The translations under genes and the position numbers were made by a program. Under the pieces are notes generated by a model, which saw nothing but the letters and a program-made list of their open reading frames with translations, did no database searches and had not been told where the DNA came from. From JBMDXB01 sp048594885 (lineage in GTDB: Bacteria; Acidobacteriota; Vicinamibacteria; Vicinamibacterales; 2-12-FULL-66-21), in NCBI GenBank assembly GCA_048594885.1, contig JBMDXB010000093.1:68623-132622 (forward strand): 64,000 bases of DNA, written 5' to 3'. Below are positions 25,098-34,238 of the stretch, piece after piece (positions within the stretch are counted from its first letter, which is position 1; each line of letters starts with the position of its first letter).

Positions 25098-27827
25098 GTG
25101 TCTTCCCCCCGCATCTTCCTGATCGACGGCAGCTCGCAGATGTACCGCGCGTATCACGCGATGCGCGGCTCTGGCCTGTCGGGCCCGGCCGGCAAATCGA
25201 CGCACGCGGTCTACATCTTCGTCACGATGCTGCGGAAGCTCTTTCAGGATCATCAGCCGCAATACATCGCCGCGTCGTTCGATCTCGCCGGACCGACGTT
25301 CCGCTCCGAAATGGCGACCGACTACAAGGCAAACCGTGCGCCGATGCCGCCAGATCTCGCCGAGCAGATTCCGTGGGTTCACGAGGCGTGCGAAGCGCTC
25401 GGGGTTCCGATCCTCACCTATCAGCGGTTCGAGGCGGACGACGTCATCGGTACCCTCGCGACCAAGGCGGTCGCCGCCGGCTACGAAGTCGCGATCGTCA
25501 CGGGTGACAAGGACTTCTTTCAGCTCGTCCACGACGGCATCAAGGTCTACAACCCGCGCGACGAGGGAACCTGGTTCGATGCCGGCGCGGTGAAGGAGAA
25601 GTTCGGCGTCGCGCCGTCGCAAGTCGTCGACGCGCTCGCGTTGATGGGCGACACGATCGACAACATCAAGGGCGTGCCGGGAATCGGTGAGAAGGGCGCG
25701 AAGGAGCTGATCGCGAAATACGGATCGATAGACGAACTCCTCGCGCACGCCGCGGAAATCCCGCAGAAGCGGTATCGCGAAGGGCTGCTGGCGCACGCCG
25801 AGGATGCGCGTCAGAGCCGCGAGCTGGCGCGGATTCACACCGACGTGCCGGTGGAATTCAACCCGGAGGATCTGCGGTATCGCGGCGCATCGCGGGAGCG
25901 CTGCTTCGAGCTGTTCACGCGGCTTGGCTTCCGCTCGCTCGTGCTCGAGTACGCGCCGACGGCCGACACCGTCGGCAAGGACTACACGACGATCGCGTCG
26001 CGCGACGATCTGGACGCGCTCGTTCGCCATCTCCGTCAGGCCGGCCGCTTCGGCTTCCGCATCCTGCCCGATGCTCCCGCAGCCATGCGCTGCGGCATCG
26101 TCGGCATCGCGTTCTCGACGGCGCCGCGATCGGCGCGCTACCTGCCGATCGCGGCCACGCAGAGCGGCGGCGGGCTGTTTGGCGGATCAGCCGATGATGA
26201 GGGCCGACGCGGTGTGGAGCTCGACGCGGCCATCGCACTGCTGAAGCCACTCTTCGAGGACGAGTCCATCGCGAAAATCGGCCACGATCTGAAGTTCGAC
26301 GCGATCGTGCTGGAGCGGCACGGCGTCATCCTCAAGGGCATCGACATGGACACGATGCTCGCCAGCTACCTGCTCGACGCCACGCGCTCGTCGCATCCGC
26401 TGGAAGACCTCGCCATCGAGCATGCCGGCTACAAGGCGCTGCGCGAGGAAGACGTCTGCGGGCGCGGCGCGAAGTCCGTGTCGTTTGCGGACGTGCCGGC
26501 GGATGCCGCGCGCGACTTCGCCGGCGAGCGTGCCGACCTCGCGCTGCAGCTCGCGCCGACGCTGCGGGATCTGCTGCGGCGCGAAGCGCTCGAGCAGCTC
26601 TACGAGCAGCTCGAGCGGCCGCTGATACCGGTGCTCGTGCACATCGAGCGCGCCGGCGTGTTGATCGACGGGAAGGCGCTGGCCGCGCAGTCGCAGAAGA
26701 TCGACCAAGAGCTGGCGCGGCTGGCGGCCCTCATCTACGAGCAGGCGGGCGAAGAGTTCAACATCAACTCGCCGAAGAAGCTGTCGGAGATCCTGTTCGA
26801 GAAGATGGGCCTCCGCACCGAGAGCATCCGGCGGACGACGAAGACGAAGGCGCCGTCGACGTCATTCGAGGTGCTCGACGAGCTCGCACTGACGAACGAC
26901 GTCGCGCGTCACATCCTCGAGTGGCGGTCCCTGCAGAAGCTGAAAGGAACCTACATCGACGCGCTGCCGGAGCTCGTCCATCCGGACACCGGACGGGTCC
27001 ACACCTGCTTCAATCAGGCAGTCGCGGCGACCGGCCGCTTGAGCAGCAGCGAGCCGAACCTGCAGAACATTCCGATCCGCACGGAGGTCGGCCGCGAGAT
27101 CAGGCGTGCATTTGTCGCCGCGCCGGGCCACGTGCTCATCTCCGCCGACTACTCGCAGATCGAGCTGCGCGTGCTGGCGCATCTGTCGGGAGACGAGGCG
27201 CTCGTGGACGCGTTCGCGCGCAACGAGGACATCCACGATCGCACGGCGCTCAAGGTGTTCGGGCCGACGAGCGGCCTGAGCAAGCACGAGCTGCGGCGGC
27301 GCGCGAAGATCATCAACTACGCACTGCTCTACGGCAAACAGGCGTTCACGCTCGCGAAGGACATCGGCGTGTCGCGCGAAGAGGCGCAGGCGTTCATCGA
27401 CGCCTACTTTGCCGGCTTCCCCTCGGTGCGGGCGTTCATCGACGGCCTGCTCGCCAGCGGCCGCGAGACCGGCGTGGTCAAGACGCTCTTCGGGCGGCGG
27501 CGGCTCACGCCAGACTTGAACAACAAGAACTTCCAGATTCGCGCCGAGGCCGAACGGCGGGCGATGAACTTCCCCATCCAGGGCACGGCGGCGGACATCC
27601 TGAAGCGCGCGATGATCGACGTCCACGCGGCGCTCGCGCGCATCGCCGGCGGCGGCGCCCGCATGATCCTCACCGTCCACGACGAGCTGCTGTTCGAGGC
27701 GCCGAAAGAGGCGGCGGACGAGACCGCCGCCGCCGTCCGCGAGCTGATGGAAGGCGCCGTCACGCTCGCCGTGCCGCTCACCGTCGATGTCGGCGTCGGT
27801 GAGAACTGGAAAGAAGCGAAGGGCTAG
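25098..27827 (+). CDS. polA: DNA polymerase I with apparently inactive 3'-5' exonuclease domain
   Basis: The gene codes for 909 residues. I chose GTG 25098, because VSSPRIFLIDGSSQMYRAYHAM matches the family start. The 5'-3' flap nuclease domain (1-290) has its acidic motifs (FEADDVIGTLA, VTGDKDFFQLV). The central 3'-5' exonuclease domain is present but lacks the first DxE motif (RFGFRILP occupies that place), and its third motif has FAGER where YxxxD is expected. The polymerase domain (about 530-909) is intact: AADYSQIELRVLAHLSG (motif A, starting SADYSQIELR), RRRAKIINYALLYG (motif B) and TVHDELLFEA (motif C). It should work in repair and Okazaki-fragment processing without proofreading, as reported for Taq-type polymerases. 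Confidence 0.95.
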   Translation: MSSPRIFLIDGSSQMYRAYHAMRGSGLSGPAGKSTHAVYIFVTMLRKLFQDHQPQYIAASFDLAGPTFRSEMATDYKANRAPMPPDLAEQIPWVHEACEALGVPILTYQRFEADDVIGTLATKAVAAGYEVAIVTGDKDFFQLVHDGIKVYNPRDEGTWFDAGAVKEKFGVAPSQVVDALALMGDTIDNIKGVPGIGEKGAKELIAKYGSIDELLAHAAEIPQKRYREGLLAHAEDARQSRELARIHTDVPVEFNPEDLRYRGASRERCFELFTRLGFRSLVLEYAPTADTVGKDYTTIASRDDLDALVRHLRQAGRFGFRILPDAPAAMRCGIVGIAFSTAPRSARYLPIAATQSGGGLFGGSADDEGRRGVELDAAIALLKPLFEDESIAKIGHDLKFDAIVLERHGVILKGIDMDTMLASYLLDATRSSHPLEDLAIEHAGYKALREEDVCGRGAKSVSFADVPADAARDFAGERADLALQLAPTLRDLLRREALEQLYEQLERPLIPVLVHIERAGVLIDGKALAAQSQKIDQELARLAALIYEQAGEEFNINSPKKLSEILFEKMGLRTESIRRTTKTKAPSTSFEVLDELALTNDVARHILEWRSLQKLKGTYIDALPELVHPDTGRVHTCFNQAVAATGRLSSSEPNLQNIPIRTEVGREIRRAFVAAPGHVLISADYSQIELRVLAHLSGDEALVDAFARNEDIHDRTALKVFGPTSGLSKHELRRRAKIINYALLYGKQAFTLAKDIGVSREEAQAFIDAYFAGFPSVRAFIDGLLASGRETGVVKTLFGRRRLTPDLNNKNFQIRAEAERRAMNFPIQGTAADILKRAMIDVHAALARIAGGGARMILTVHDELLFEAPKEAADETAAAVRELMEGAVTLAVPLTVDVGVGENWKEAKG

Positions 27828-28624
27828 CGGCTCCAGCGTTCCTTGAACGCCTCCCAGTCAGCGAGGAGTGTGGTGAGCGCCTCCTTCGGCTCTTTCGGGG
27901 AGACGCGGGCGGCGCGCTCGGGCAGGACGGCTTCCCGCATCAACCGATCGATGTCGGCGCGCACCATGACGCCGCGGTCGCGCGCGAGCAGCGCGCGCAC
28001 CCAGCCGGCAAGCGCCGCATCGTAGGCGCGATCGAGATCGCCGAGGCCGCGCGCCGCGGCGACCAGCCAGTAGGTGGCCGGACTGGAGCCGGGATCACGC
28101 GAGGCTTCCTCCAACATGCGCCGGGCGATGCGCTCGTAGGTGATGCCGCGCTCCGCCGGCGGCCGGCTCTGCGCGAGCCGATCGAGCGACGTCGCCCACC
28201 AGTCGAGTGCACGCTCGTACGCGGCAGGGCCGAGGACAGAGATTGACGCGAGGACGCTTTCGAACATGTCCGCCGCCGCACCAAAGTGATTCTCGAAGAA
28301 CAGCGTCTCGGAGAGGCCGACCGCGAGCTCGACACGCTCACGCGGATCGAGCAGTCGCGCGTCAACGGTGCGGAGCTCGTCGCGCGCAGCGGCGAGGTGC
28401 GCGGCATCGGCAGAACGGCGATAACGCTCGAGTTGTATACGGCCGAGGACGAGCCGAGCACGATGCGTGGCCGACGGCACGCCCAGCGCGTCGCGCGCAA
28501 GCTTCTCCGCTTCTTCGTACTGACCAGCGTTGTACAACCGGCGCGCTTCGAGCAGCGAATCGGCCGCCTGGACCGGCGGGGGCGCGAGCAGCAGGGCTGC
28601 CACGAGCAGCCACGGGCGCACCAT
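27824..28624 (-). CDS. Secreted tetratricopeptide-like helical protein
   Basis: The gene codes for 266 residues from ATG 28624. A signal peptide (MVRPWLLVAALLLAPPPVQAAD) precedes helix pairs with TPR spacing, for example EARRLYNAGQYEEAEKLARDALG, HRARLVLGRIQLERYRR and LGDLDRAYDAALAGW. It probably acts as a periplasmic scaffold. It is convergent with polA (4-nt overlap of stops) and divergent from the nucleotidyltransferase at 28723. The longer open frame upstream runs over the pcnB promoter and is unlikely. No specific partner can be named. Confidence 0.75.
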   Translation of the reverse strand: MVRPWLLVAALLLAPPPVQAADSLLEARRLYNAGQYEEAEKLARDALGVPSATHRARLVLGRIQLERYRRSADAAHLAAARDELRTVDARLLDPRERVELAVGLSETLFFENHFGAAADMFESVLASISVLGPAAYERALDWWATSLDRLAQSRPPAERGITYERIARRMLEEASRDPGSSPATYWLVAAARGLGDLDRAYDAALAGWVRALLARDRGVMVRADIDRLMREAVLPERAARVSPKEPKEALTTLLADWEAFKERWSR

Positions 28625-28686
28625 TCCCGGAATGCTATCACACGCTACCGGAGGCCATAACCCTCTAGTAATCAGTGGTTTACTCG

Positions 28687-28713
28687 TTGTGATTACGGAA
28701 TTGATGCTATAAT
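28687..28713 (+). promoter_or_regulatory. Putative promoter of the poly(A) polymerase gene
   Basis: A consensus TATAAT lies at 28708-28713. TTGTGA at 28687-28692 is 15 bp upstream, and TCGTTG at 28684-28689 gives 18 bp spacing. The -10 box ends only 9 nt before the ATG at 28723, so transcription would start almost on the start codon, suggesting a leaderless mRNA. No ribosome site is visible. Confidence 0.5.
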
Positions 28714-28722
28714 GCACGGCCG

Positions 28723-30087
28723 ATGGTGGAACCGACCATCGTGAGCCGGGCCGAGCACGCGATTTCGCGGCGTGACATCGATCCCGACGCACTCAAGGTT
28801 CTCTACCGCCTCCACGACCACAACTACGTCGCATACCTCGTCGGCGGCAGCGTCCGCGACCTGCTGCTCGGACGCCGTCCGAAGGATTTCGACATCGGCA
28901 CGTCCGCGCATCCGCACCAGGTCAAGAAGCTCTTTCGCAACTGCTGGATCATCGGCCGGCGGTTCCGTCTTGCACACGTGAAGTTCGGTCCGAAGACGAT
29001 CGAGGTGGCGACGTTCCGCCGCCAGGTGGCGCCGTCGGAGATGACGCCGGAGGCGGAGGTCGCGCTCGCGGGTCCGGCGGACGTCATTCCTCCCGGCGAA
29101 GCGATGCCGCCAGAGCCCGATCCCGCGCACACGCCGCGCCGCCGCGCCAACGATCATCTGATTCACCGCGACAACACCTACGGCACGCCGGAAGAGGACG
29201 CGTTCCGGCGCGACTTCACCGTCAACGCGCTCTTCTACGACATCGGTACGTTTTCGATCATCGACTACGTCGGCGGCCTGCACGATCTCGAGGCGCGCGT
29301 CATCCGCTGCATCGGCGATCCTGATATCCGCTTCCTCGAGGATCCCGTACGCATGCTGCGCGCGGTGGTGCTCGCATCGCGGCTGCAGTTCGCAATCGAC
29401 GAGCCGGTACTCGACGCCATTGCCGCGCACCGGCACGAGATCGCGAAGAGCGCGCCGGCGCGGCTGCTCGAGGAGTACTACAAGATCCTGCGCTCCGGAC
29501 ACGCAGCGGAAGCATTCCGGCAGTTGCGTGCGACCGGGCTGCTGAAGGAGATCTCACCGGAGCTCGTGGACGCGCCAGGCGCACTGTGGGACTCGCTCGA
29601 GGCGCTCGACCGCTATCGCGCGAACTTCCAGGGGGCGCCGGACGCGCTGACCAATGCGATCCTCGCCGGCACGCTGCTGGCGCCGGTGGGCCTGATTGGC
29701 CGGCGGCAGCGGTTCTCAGCCGATCCGCTGGAACGCCGCGTCGAGCTCGGGCTGCTGCCGATCGCGAGGCGCGACGTCGAGCGGTTGCACCAGGTCCTCG
29801 CGCTGCAGCCGCGGCTCCTCGACGTTCAGGCGCCGGCGCGCGTCCAGCGCGCGCTGCTGCACCGCGCGGTCTTCGAGGAAGCGCTCACCTGGCTGGCGAT
29901 TCACGGCGATCGGCCCGATGCCGTCGAGCACTGGCGGGATCTGCAGGCGCAGCCGCCGGCGCACGGACCCGCGCACGCGCATCCGCACCCTCACCCGCAT
30001 GCGGACGAGGGTCCGGCGGGGCCGTTCCGCCGCCGCCGGCGGCGCCGGAGAAGGCAGCGCGTACCGTTCGTGCCCCGCGGGAATTAG
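28723..30087 (+). CDS. pcnB: Poly(A) polymerase / tRNA nucleotidyltransferase family protein (PcnB type)
   Basis: The gene codes for 454 residues. The class II nucleotidyltransferase core has YLVGGSVRDLLLGRRPKDFDIGT with the catalytic DFD, followed by NCWIIGRRFRLAHVKFG. This IGRRFRLxxV signature separates bacterial poly(A) polymerases from CCA-adding enzymes. The RRDFTVNALFYD and ARVIRCIGDPDIRFLEDPVRMLRAV motifs of the neck region follow. An insert (about 110-145) is Pro-rich. The C-terminus has a His/Pro-rich stretch (AHPHPHPHAD) and a run of Arg residues, probably for RNA binding. It adds 3' A-tails that promote RNA decay. A role in CCA addition cannot be excluded from sequence alone. Confidence 0.88.
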   Translation: MVEPTIVSRAEHAISRRDIDPDALKVLYRLHDHNYVAYLVGGSVRDLLLGRRPKDFDIGTSAHPHQVKKLFRNCWIIGRRFRLAHVKFGPKTIEVATFRRQVAPSEMTPEAEVALAGPADVIPPGEAMPPEPDPAHTPRRRANDHLIHRDNTYGTPEEDAFRRDFTVNALFYDIGTFSIIDYVGGLHDLEARVIRCIGDPDIRFLEDPVRMLRAVVLASRLQFAIDEPVLDAIAAHRHEIAKSAPARLLEEYYKILRSGHAAEAFRQLRATGLLKEISPELVDAPGALWDSLEALDRYRANFQGAPDALTNAILAGTLLAPVGLIGRRQRFSADPLERRVELGLLPIARRDVERLHQVLALQPRLLDVQAPARVQRALLHRAVFEEALTWLAIHGDRPDAVEHWRDLQAQPPAHGPAHAHPHPHPHADEGPAGPFRRRRRRRRRQRVPFVPRGN

Positions 30088-30103
30088 GCGCAAACGAAGT
30101 TAC

Positions 30104-30146
30104 GCCCTACGATGTGAGGCTGCCGTAGGGCGGGACTTCAGTCCCG
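30104..30146. repeat. GCCCTACG/CGTAGGGC hairpin with GTAGGGCGGGACTTCAGTCC unit
   Basis: A perfect 8-bp stem (30104-30111 with 30124-30131, 12-nt loop) is followed by a second small hairpin CGGGACTTCAGTCCCG (30131-30146). It lies between convergent genes and can serve as a bidirectional terminator. It belongs to the same dispersed family as the element at 22271. Confidence 0.65.
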
Positions 30147-32318
30147 TCATCGCCGCAGATCGAATCTCACGCCGGCGCGCGCCGTTCGCGGCAACCCGAT
30201 CGTTCTCGGAGGCGTGCGGCCGACGTCCTGCTCGGCGTCGAAGGCATTCTCGACGGCGACGAACAGCTCGACGCCGCGAGCGGCGCGAAACACTCCACGC
30301 ACATCGACGATCCCCGAGCGGTGCAGTTCGAATTCCGGCGTATTGCGGTCGTCGTCGAACTGCCGGCCGATGACGCGCCACTCGAGCGCGCCGCCGCCGC
30401 GGCTCCAGTTGGCGCGGACGCCGAGCGACCCCTGCGCGCGCGGCACCTGCGGCACGCGCAGCCCGGCGAGCTCGGCGCCTTCCGTAAAGGTCGAGTCGAT
30501 GAACGCGACGGCGCCGGTCAACGCGATCTCGTTCGTCAGCCGTAGATCCGATTCCAGCTCCACGCCGCGCGCGCGAATGCGCCCCGCATTCCGTCGCTGC
30601 CGGATGATCGTCGCCCCCGGCTGCAGCGTGACGTTCACGATCGCATCGTCCATGCGCGTCCAGAAGAAGGCCGCGCGGGTGGCGCTCCAGCGGCGCGTGA
30701 ACAGCGCGGACGCCTCGAACCCGCGCGCGTTCTCGGGCCCAAGCGACGCGTTCGCTCGCGTCAGCACGTTGCCGACGCGGAAATCGCGATAGAGCTCGTT
30801 GACCGTCGGAGACCGGTGGCCGTCCTGGTAGGCCGCGCGGAGCGACACCGCCTCCGTCGCGCGGTAGGCGAGCGACGCGCGTGGCACCACGAAGTCCTCG
30901 CTGCGCGCGTCGCTGCCGTCCGCGCGTCGCGATCGCCACGTCTCGACGCGAAGACCCGCGCCCAGCGTCGCCCGCGCGGAGAGCGCGAGGGTCGTCTGCA
31001 CGAATCCAGCGGCAGTCCGCTGGCGCGCCTCGGCACGGGTTGCGACGCCGCTCGTCAGCGACGTGTCGACCAGGTCGGCGTCGACGGTTCGGCCTGATGC
31101 GCCGGCCATCACGGTTCCGCGCTGCAGCGGCCGCAGCCACTCGAACGAGTAATCGCGCGACGTGGAGTCGACATGCTGCATGCTCGTCGGCTCCTCACGC
31201 TGACGCCCGGGTACGACCCGGCTGAATGTCTGGTCGTAATCCTGCGACGTCATGGCGGCCCGCCCCGTCCAGCCACCCTGCAACAAGCTGCCGTGCGCCG
31301 ACAGCGCGCCGTTCCGGATCACGGTCGCGTTCGTCTGGAACGGCGTGCCGTTGCCGCGGTCCTCGGTGAAGTAGCCGCCCCTGATGTCGAGTCGCGTGTC
31401 CGCGCCGAGCGGAGCGCCGAGGCCGGCATAGGCCGTGGTATGACGCGATCTCGCGGGGACGTCTATCGGCCCGCGCGCCTCCGGCGCGACGACCACGTAG
31501 CCATCGGTCGAGAACCGCTCCACCGCGGCGCGGCCGTCCCATGCGCCCCACGCCCGGCCGCCGAACAGCGAAATGCGTCGCGTGTCATCCTCGCCCACCT
31601 CCGCGATCGCGTTCACGCCGCGCGACGCCGTCTCGATACGGATCGCGCCGCCCATCGCGTCGCTGCCATGGATGTCGCTCGATCCGCCTCGCGACACTTC
31701 CACGCGATCGATCGCTGCCAGCGGCACGCGGTTCCAGTAGACCCAGCCGCCGAACGGATCGTTCGCCGGCAGGCCGTCCGCGAACACTGCCGTACGGCTG
31801 GCGCCGGATCCCGACAGTCCCCGCAGCGTCACGCCCTGCGTCGTCGGATTCGCGACGCGTGAGGAGCTGCGGCGAAACAGGCTGAATCCAGGAACGGAGC
31901 GCAGACGATCGTCGACCGTGAGCGCCGGGAACGCCGCCATCGCCTCGGCATCGAGCACCGTCGCACTTCCGGGCGTCGTCAGACGCCGTTGGTCATGACC
32001 GGCCGTCACCGTCACGCTCTCCGCGATTCCGCGCGGCTGCAGCTCGAACCGATGTCTCGCCGCCGTGCCGTCGACGACGGTGACGAGATCCGCAAATCCA
32101 GGCGCGGTAATCACCAGCGTCACGCGCGACGGAAGCCCCGCGAGCGTGAACGTGCCGTCGGATGCCGTGGTGGTTTCGATCGACGCCGGCAGCGTGCGGA
32201 TCCTCGCGCCCGCAACCGGCGCTCCCGTCGCATCGACGACGATCCCGGTGCTCGCCTGCGGCGCAGCCGTCTGCACAGTGAGCACGGCCACAATCAGTGA
32301 CGCTGCGAGGTTCAGCAT
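30147..32318 (-). CDS. TonB-dependent outer-membrane receptor
   Basis: The gene codes for 723 residues. A signal peptide (1-19) is followed by a CarboxypepD_reg-like N-terminal extension (GIVVDATGAPVAGARIRTLP...DGTFTLAGLPSRV, about 22-95). A plug domain follows (about 105-215, with ESVTVTAG, VDDRLRSVPGFSLF and GSSDIHGSDAMGGAIRIET). The rest is a 22-strand-type beta-barrel ending in RAGVRFDLRR. It should take up a large ligand such as a siderophore or cobalamin with TonB energy. The ligand is not evident, although the barrel lies in an operon with a histidine kinase and response regulator and may be regulated by or feed that pair. Confidence 0.92.
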   Translation of the reverse strand: MLNLAASLIVAVLTVQTAAPQASTGIVVDATGAPVAGARIRTLPASIETTTASDGTFTLAGLPSRVTLVITAPGFADLVTVVDGTAARHRFELQPRGIAESVTVTAGHDQRRLTTPGSATVLDAEAMAAFPALTVDDRLRSVPGFSLFRRSSSRVANPTTQGVTLRGLSGSGASRTAVFADGLPANDPFGGWVYWNRVPLAAIDRVEVSRGGSSDIHGSDAMGGAIRIETASRGVNAIAEVGEDDTRRISLFGGRAWGAWDGRAAVERFSTDGYVVVAPEARGPIDVPARSRHTTAYAGLGAPLGADTRLDIRGGYFTEDRGNGTPFQTNATVIRNGALSAHGSLLQGGWTGRAAMTSQDYDQTFSRVVPGRQREEPTSMQHVDSTSRDYSFEWLRPLQRGTVMAGASGRTVDADLVDTSLTSGVATRAEARQRTAAGFVQTTLALSARATLGAGLRVETWRSRRADGSDARSEDFVVPRASLAYRATEAVSLRAAYQDGHRSPTVNELYRDFRVGNVLTRANASLGPENARGFEASALFTRRWSATRAAFFWTRMDDAIVNVTLQPGATIIRQRRNAGRIRARGVELESDLRLTNEIALTGAVAFIDSTFTEGAELAGLRVPQVPRAQGSLGVRANWSRGGGALEWRVIGRQFDDDRNTPEFELHRSGIVDVRGVFRAARGVELFVAVENAFDAEQDVGRTPPRTIGLPRTARAGVRFDLRR

Positions 32319-32321
32319 GTG

Positions 32322-33017
32322 TTATGGATTCGCGTTGAAACGATAGCCGACGCCGCGCACCGTCAGCAAATGCCGCGGCCGCGACGGCTCCTGCTCGATG
32401 TACCGGCGCAGGCGGACGATGAAATTGTCGATGGCGCGTGTGTCGGTATCCTCGCGGACGCCCCAGACGTTTTCGAGCATCGACTTGCGCGACACGGCGC
32501 GCCCCTCGTGCGCGATCAGGTAGCGCAGCAGGTTGGCCTCCATGAGCGTGAGCGGCAGCACGCGATCGCCGACTCGCAGCTCGAGCGCGTCGAAGTCGAT
32601 CGTGCGTCCCGCGAAGCTGTAGACATCGTGTTCCTTCTTCATCCACTCCGATCGGCGCAGCAGACCGCCGATGCGCGCAAGCAGAATGGCAAGCTCCGTC
32701 GGCTTGGGCAGGTAGTCGTCCGCGCCCGACGCGAACCCTCTCAACACGTCTTCGGGCCTGCCGCGCGCTGTCAGCATCAGGACGGGGACGAATTGTCTGG
32801 CGGCGCGCAGCTCCGAGGCGACAGTGAAACCATCCTTGCCCGGCAGCATCACATCGAGGACGACGAGATCGAACGGCGGACGCGACGCATCGAACAGGCG
32901 CTCGAGCGCGCCCTCGCCGGTATCCACGACCTCGACCTCGTAGCCTTCGGCTTCGAGGTTGAACCGCAGCCCTTCGGCCAGGTGCTGCTCGTCTTCGACG
33001 ACTAGTACCCTCTTCAC
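32322..33017 (-). CDS. OmpR-family response regulator
   Basis: The gene codes for 231 residues. The receiver domain has the acidic pair ED at 8-9, phospho-acceptor Asp55 (VVLDVMLPG), LTARG and a K-P motif (YLPKPTE). A C-terminal winged-helix domain (about 135-231) contains DRVLPLTLMEANLLRYL and ends VRGVGYRFNANP, typical of OmpR/PhoB proteins. It overlaps the upstream kinase gene by 4 nt, and the TonB receptor follows after 3 nt. The three form one operon, so the regulator probably controls its own operon. The inducing signal is unknown. Confidence 0.95.
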   Translation of the reverse strand: MKRVLVVEDEQHLAEGLRFNLEAEGYEVEVVDTGEGALERLFDASRPPFDLVVLDVMLPGKDGFTVASELRAARQFVPVLMLTARGRPEDVLRGFASGADDYLPKPTELAILLARIGGLLRRSEWMKKEHDVYSFAGRTIDFDALELRVGDRVLPLTLMEANLLRYLIAHEGRAVSRKSMLENVWGVREDTDTRAIDNFIVRLRRYIEQEPSRPRHLLTVRGVGYRFNANP

Positions 33018-33940
33018 GCCGCGCCCCGCTGTGCCTCCTGCGGTGCCCTCGGCAGCAGTATCGTGAACGTGCTCCCCTGCCCGGCGCCGGCGCTCTCCGC
33101 GAACGCGCGGCCGCCGTGCTTCTTTGCGACCGAGCGGACGATGAAGAGACCGAGGCCGCTGCCCTTCGCGGCGCGTACGGCGACTGCGGGAGGGACACGG
33201 TAGAACCGTTTGAAGATCCGCTTGAGATCTTCGGGAGAGACGCCGAGACCCCTGTCGCTCACTCTGACGGCCAGCCGGTTCTCCTCGGCCTCCTCGAGCG
33301 CGAGGTGAATCTGCGGCCGGTCCGGCGAGTACTTCACGGCGTTGTCGATGAGGTTCCAGACGGCGGCCTTCAACTCGTCGGCGTCACCGATGACGATCGG
33401 CTTCGAGCCGCGAACCCGGTCATCGTACCCGAGCGCCTCGTCGCCGAGATGGAATCGCGTCCGCGCGAGCTCCACGCATTCGCGCGTAATCTCGCGCATG
33501 TCCACCGGCACTCGCGCGGTCCTGCGGAACCGCGACGCGGTACTGCCGGCTCGCAACACCTGCTCGATCGTGTGGAGCAGACGATCGCTGTCCTCCAGCA
33601 TGATCTGGTAGAACTCGCGCCGCTTCTCCTCCGGCAGCTCGCGTGACTGCAGCGTCTGCAGGTAGAGGCGGATCGACGCCACCGGCGTCTTCAGTTCGTG
33701 GGTGACGGCGTTGATGAAGGAGTCGTGCTGTTCGTTCCGCCGGATCTCGCGGACGAGGAAGATGGTGTTGAGCACCATCCCGGCGATCAGCAGGAGGAAG
33801 AAGATGGCGCCGAGGACGGCCATGACACCGAGCCGCCAGTTGAGGACGATCCAGCTGATGTTCAGCGTGACCGCGACGGCGATCAGACAGATGCCGAGGA
33901 CGGTGAAGAAGATGACCGATCGGCGGCGGCCGGTGATCAT
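33014..33940 (-). CDS. Sensor histidine kinase
   Basis: The gene codes for 308 residues. Two membrane helices (about 9-30 and 38-62) are separated by only a few residues, so there is no real periplasmic sensor. The HisKA box has His81 (NAVTHELKTPVASIRLYLQTL), followed by HATPase_c motifs NLIDNAVKYSP (N box), VRVSDRGLGV (G1) and KGSGLGLFIV (G2). It is the first gene of the kinase-regulator-receptor operon. Because the loop is so short, it probably senses a membrane state or a partner protein. The final Ala-rich tail has no known role. Confidence 0.93.
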   Translation of the reverse strand: MITGRRRSVIFFTVLGICLIAVAVTLNISWIVLNWRLGVMAVLGAIFFLLLIAGMVLNTIFLVREIRRNEQHDSFINAVTHELKTPVASIRLYLQTLQSRELPEEKRREFYQIMLEDSDRLLHTIEQVLRAGSTASRFRRTARVPVDMREITRECVELARTRFHLGDEALGYDDRVRGSKPIVIGDADELKAAVWNLIDNAVKYSPDRPQIHLALEEAEENRLAVRVSDRGLGVSPEDLKRIFKRFYRVPPAVAVRAAKGSGLGLFIVRSVAKKHGGRAFAESAGAGQGSTFTILLPRAPQEAQRGAA

Positions 33941-34091
33941 GTCTCACAGGATACAGGACCGGCGGCCCTCCCCTGTTCTTTTGCGGCCCGTCGCCGGCCG
34001 TTCGTAGCGGCTCCGCGATCGCGTCGCCCGAGGAACAAGAGCAAGGGAGAAAGGGAGACAACGGCAGCTCACCGGGCGTGCTGTGGTGTGA

Positions 34092-34144
34092 TTGCGGGGG
34101 CTCGCAACCGGCTGAATTTGAAGTTCGCTTCGACGGCCGTATGA
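34092..34144 (+). repeat. Solo recombinase-end repeat, copy 1
   Basis: TTGCGGGGGCTCGCAA (34092-34107) is followed by an open frame, GARNRLNLKFASTAV, and a TGA, like the 3' end of the recombinases at 38715 and 44909. Similarity past the palindrome is weak (N-L kept). Nothing recombinase-like precedes it. The remaining sequence of 33941-34238, between the kinase and the HAF gene, holds no gene. Confidence 0.6.
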
Positions 34145-34238
34145 GTTCAGAGCGCGCTACGGTTTCGAACGTGCTCGAATCGACCAGTCCGACATTGCCC
34201 ACTTAAGAATCAATGGTTTGCGAGCGTCGCCGCAAAAT

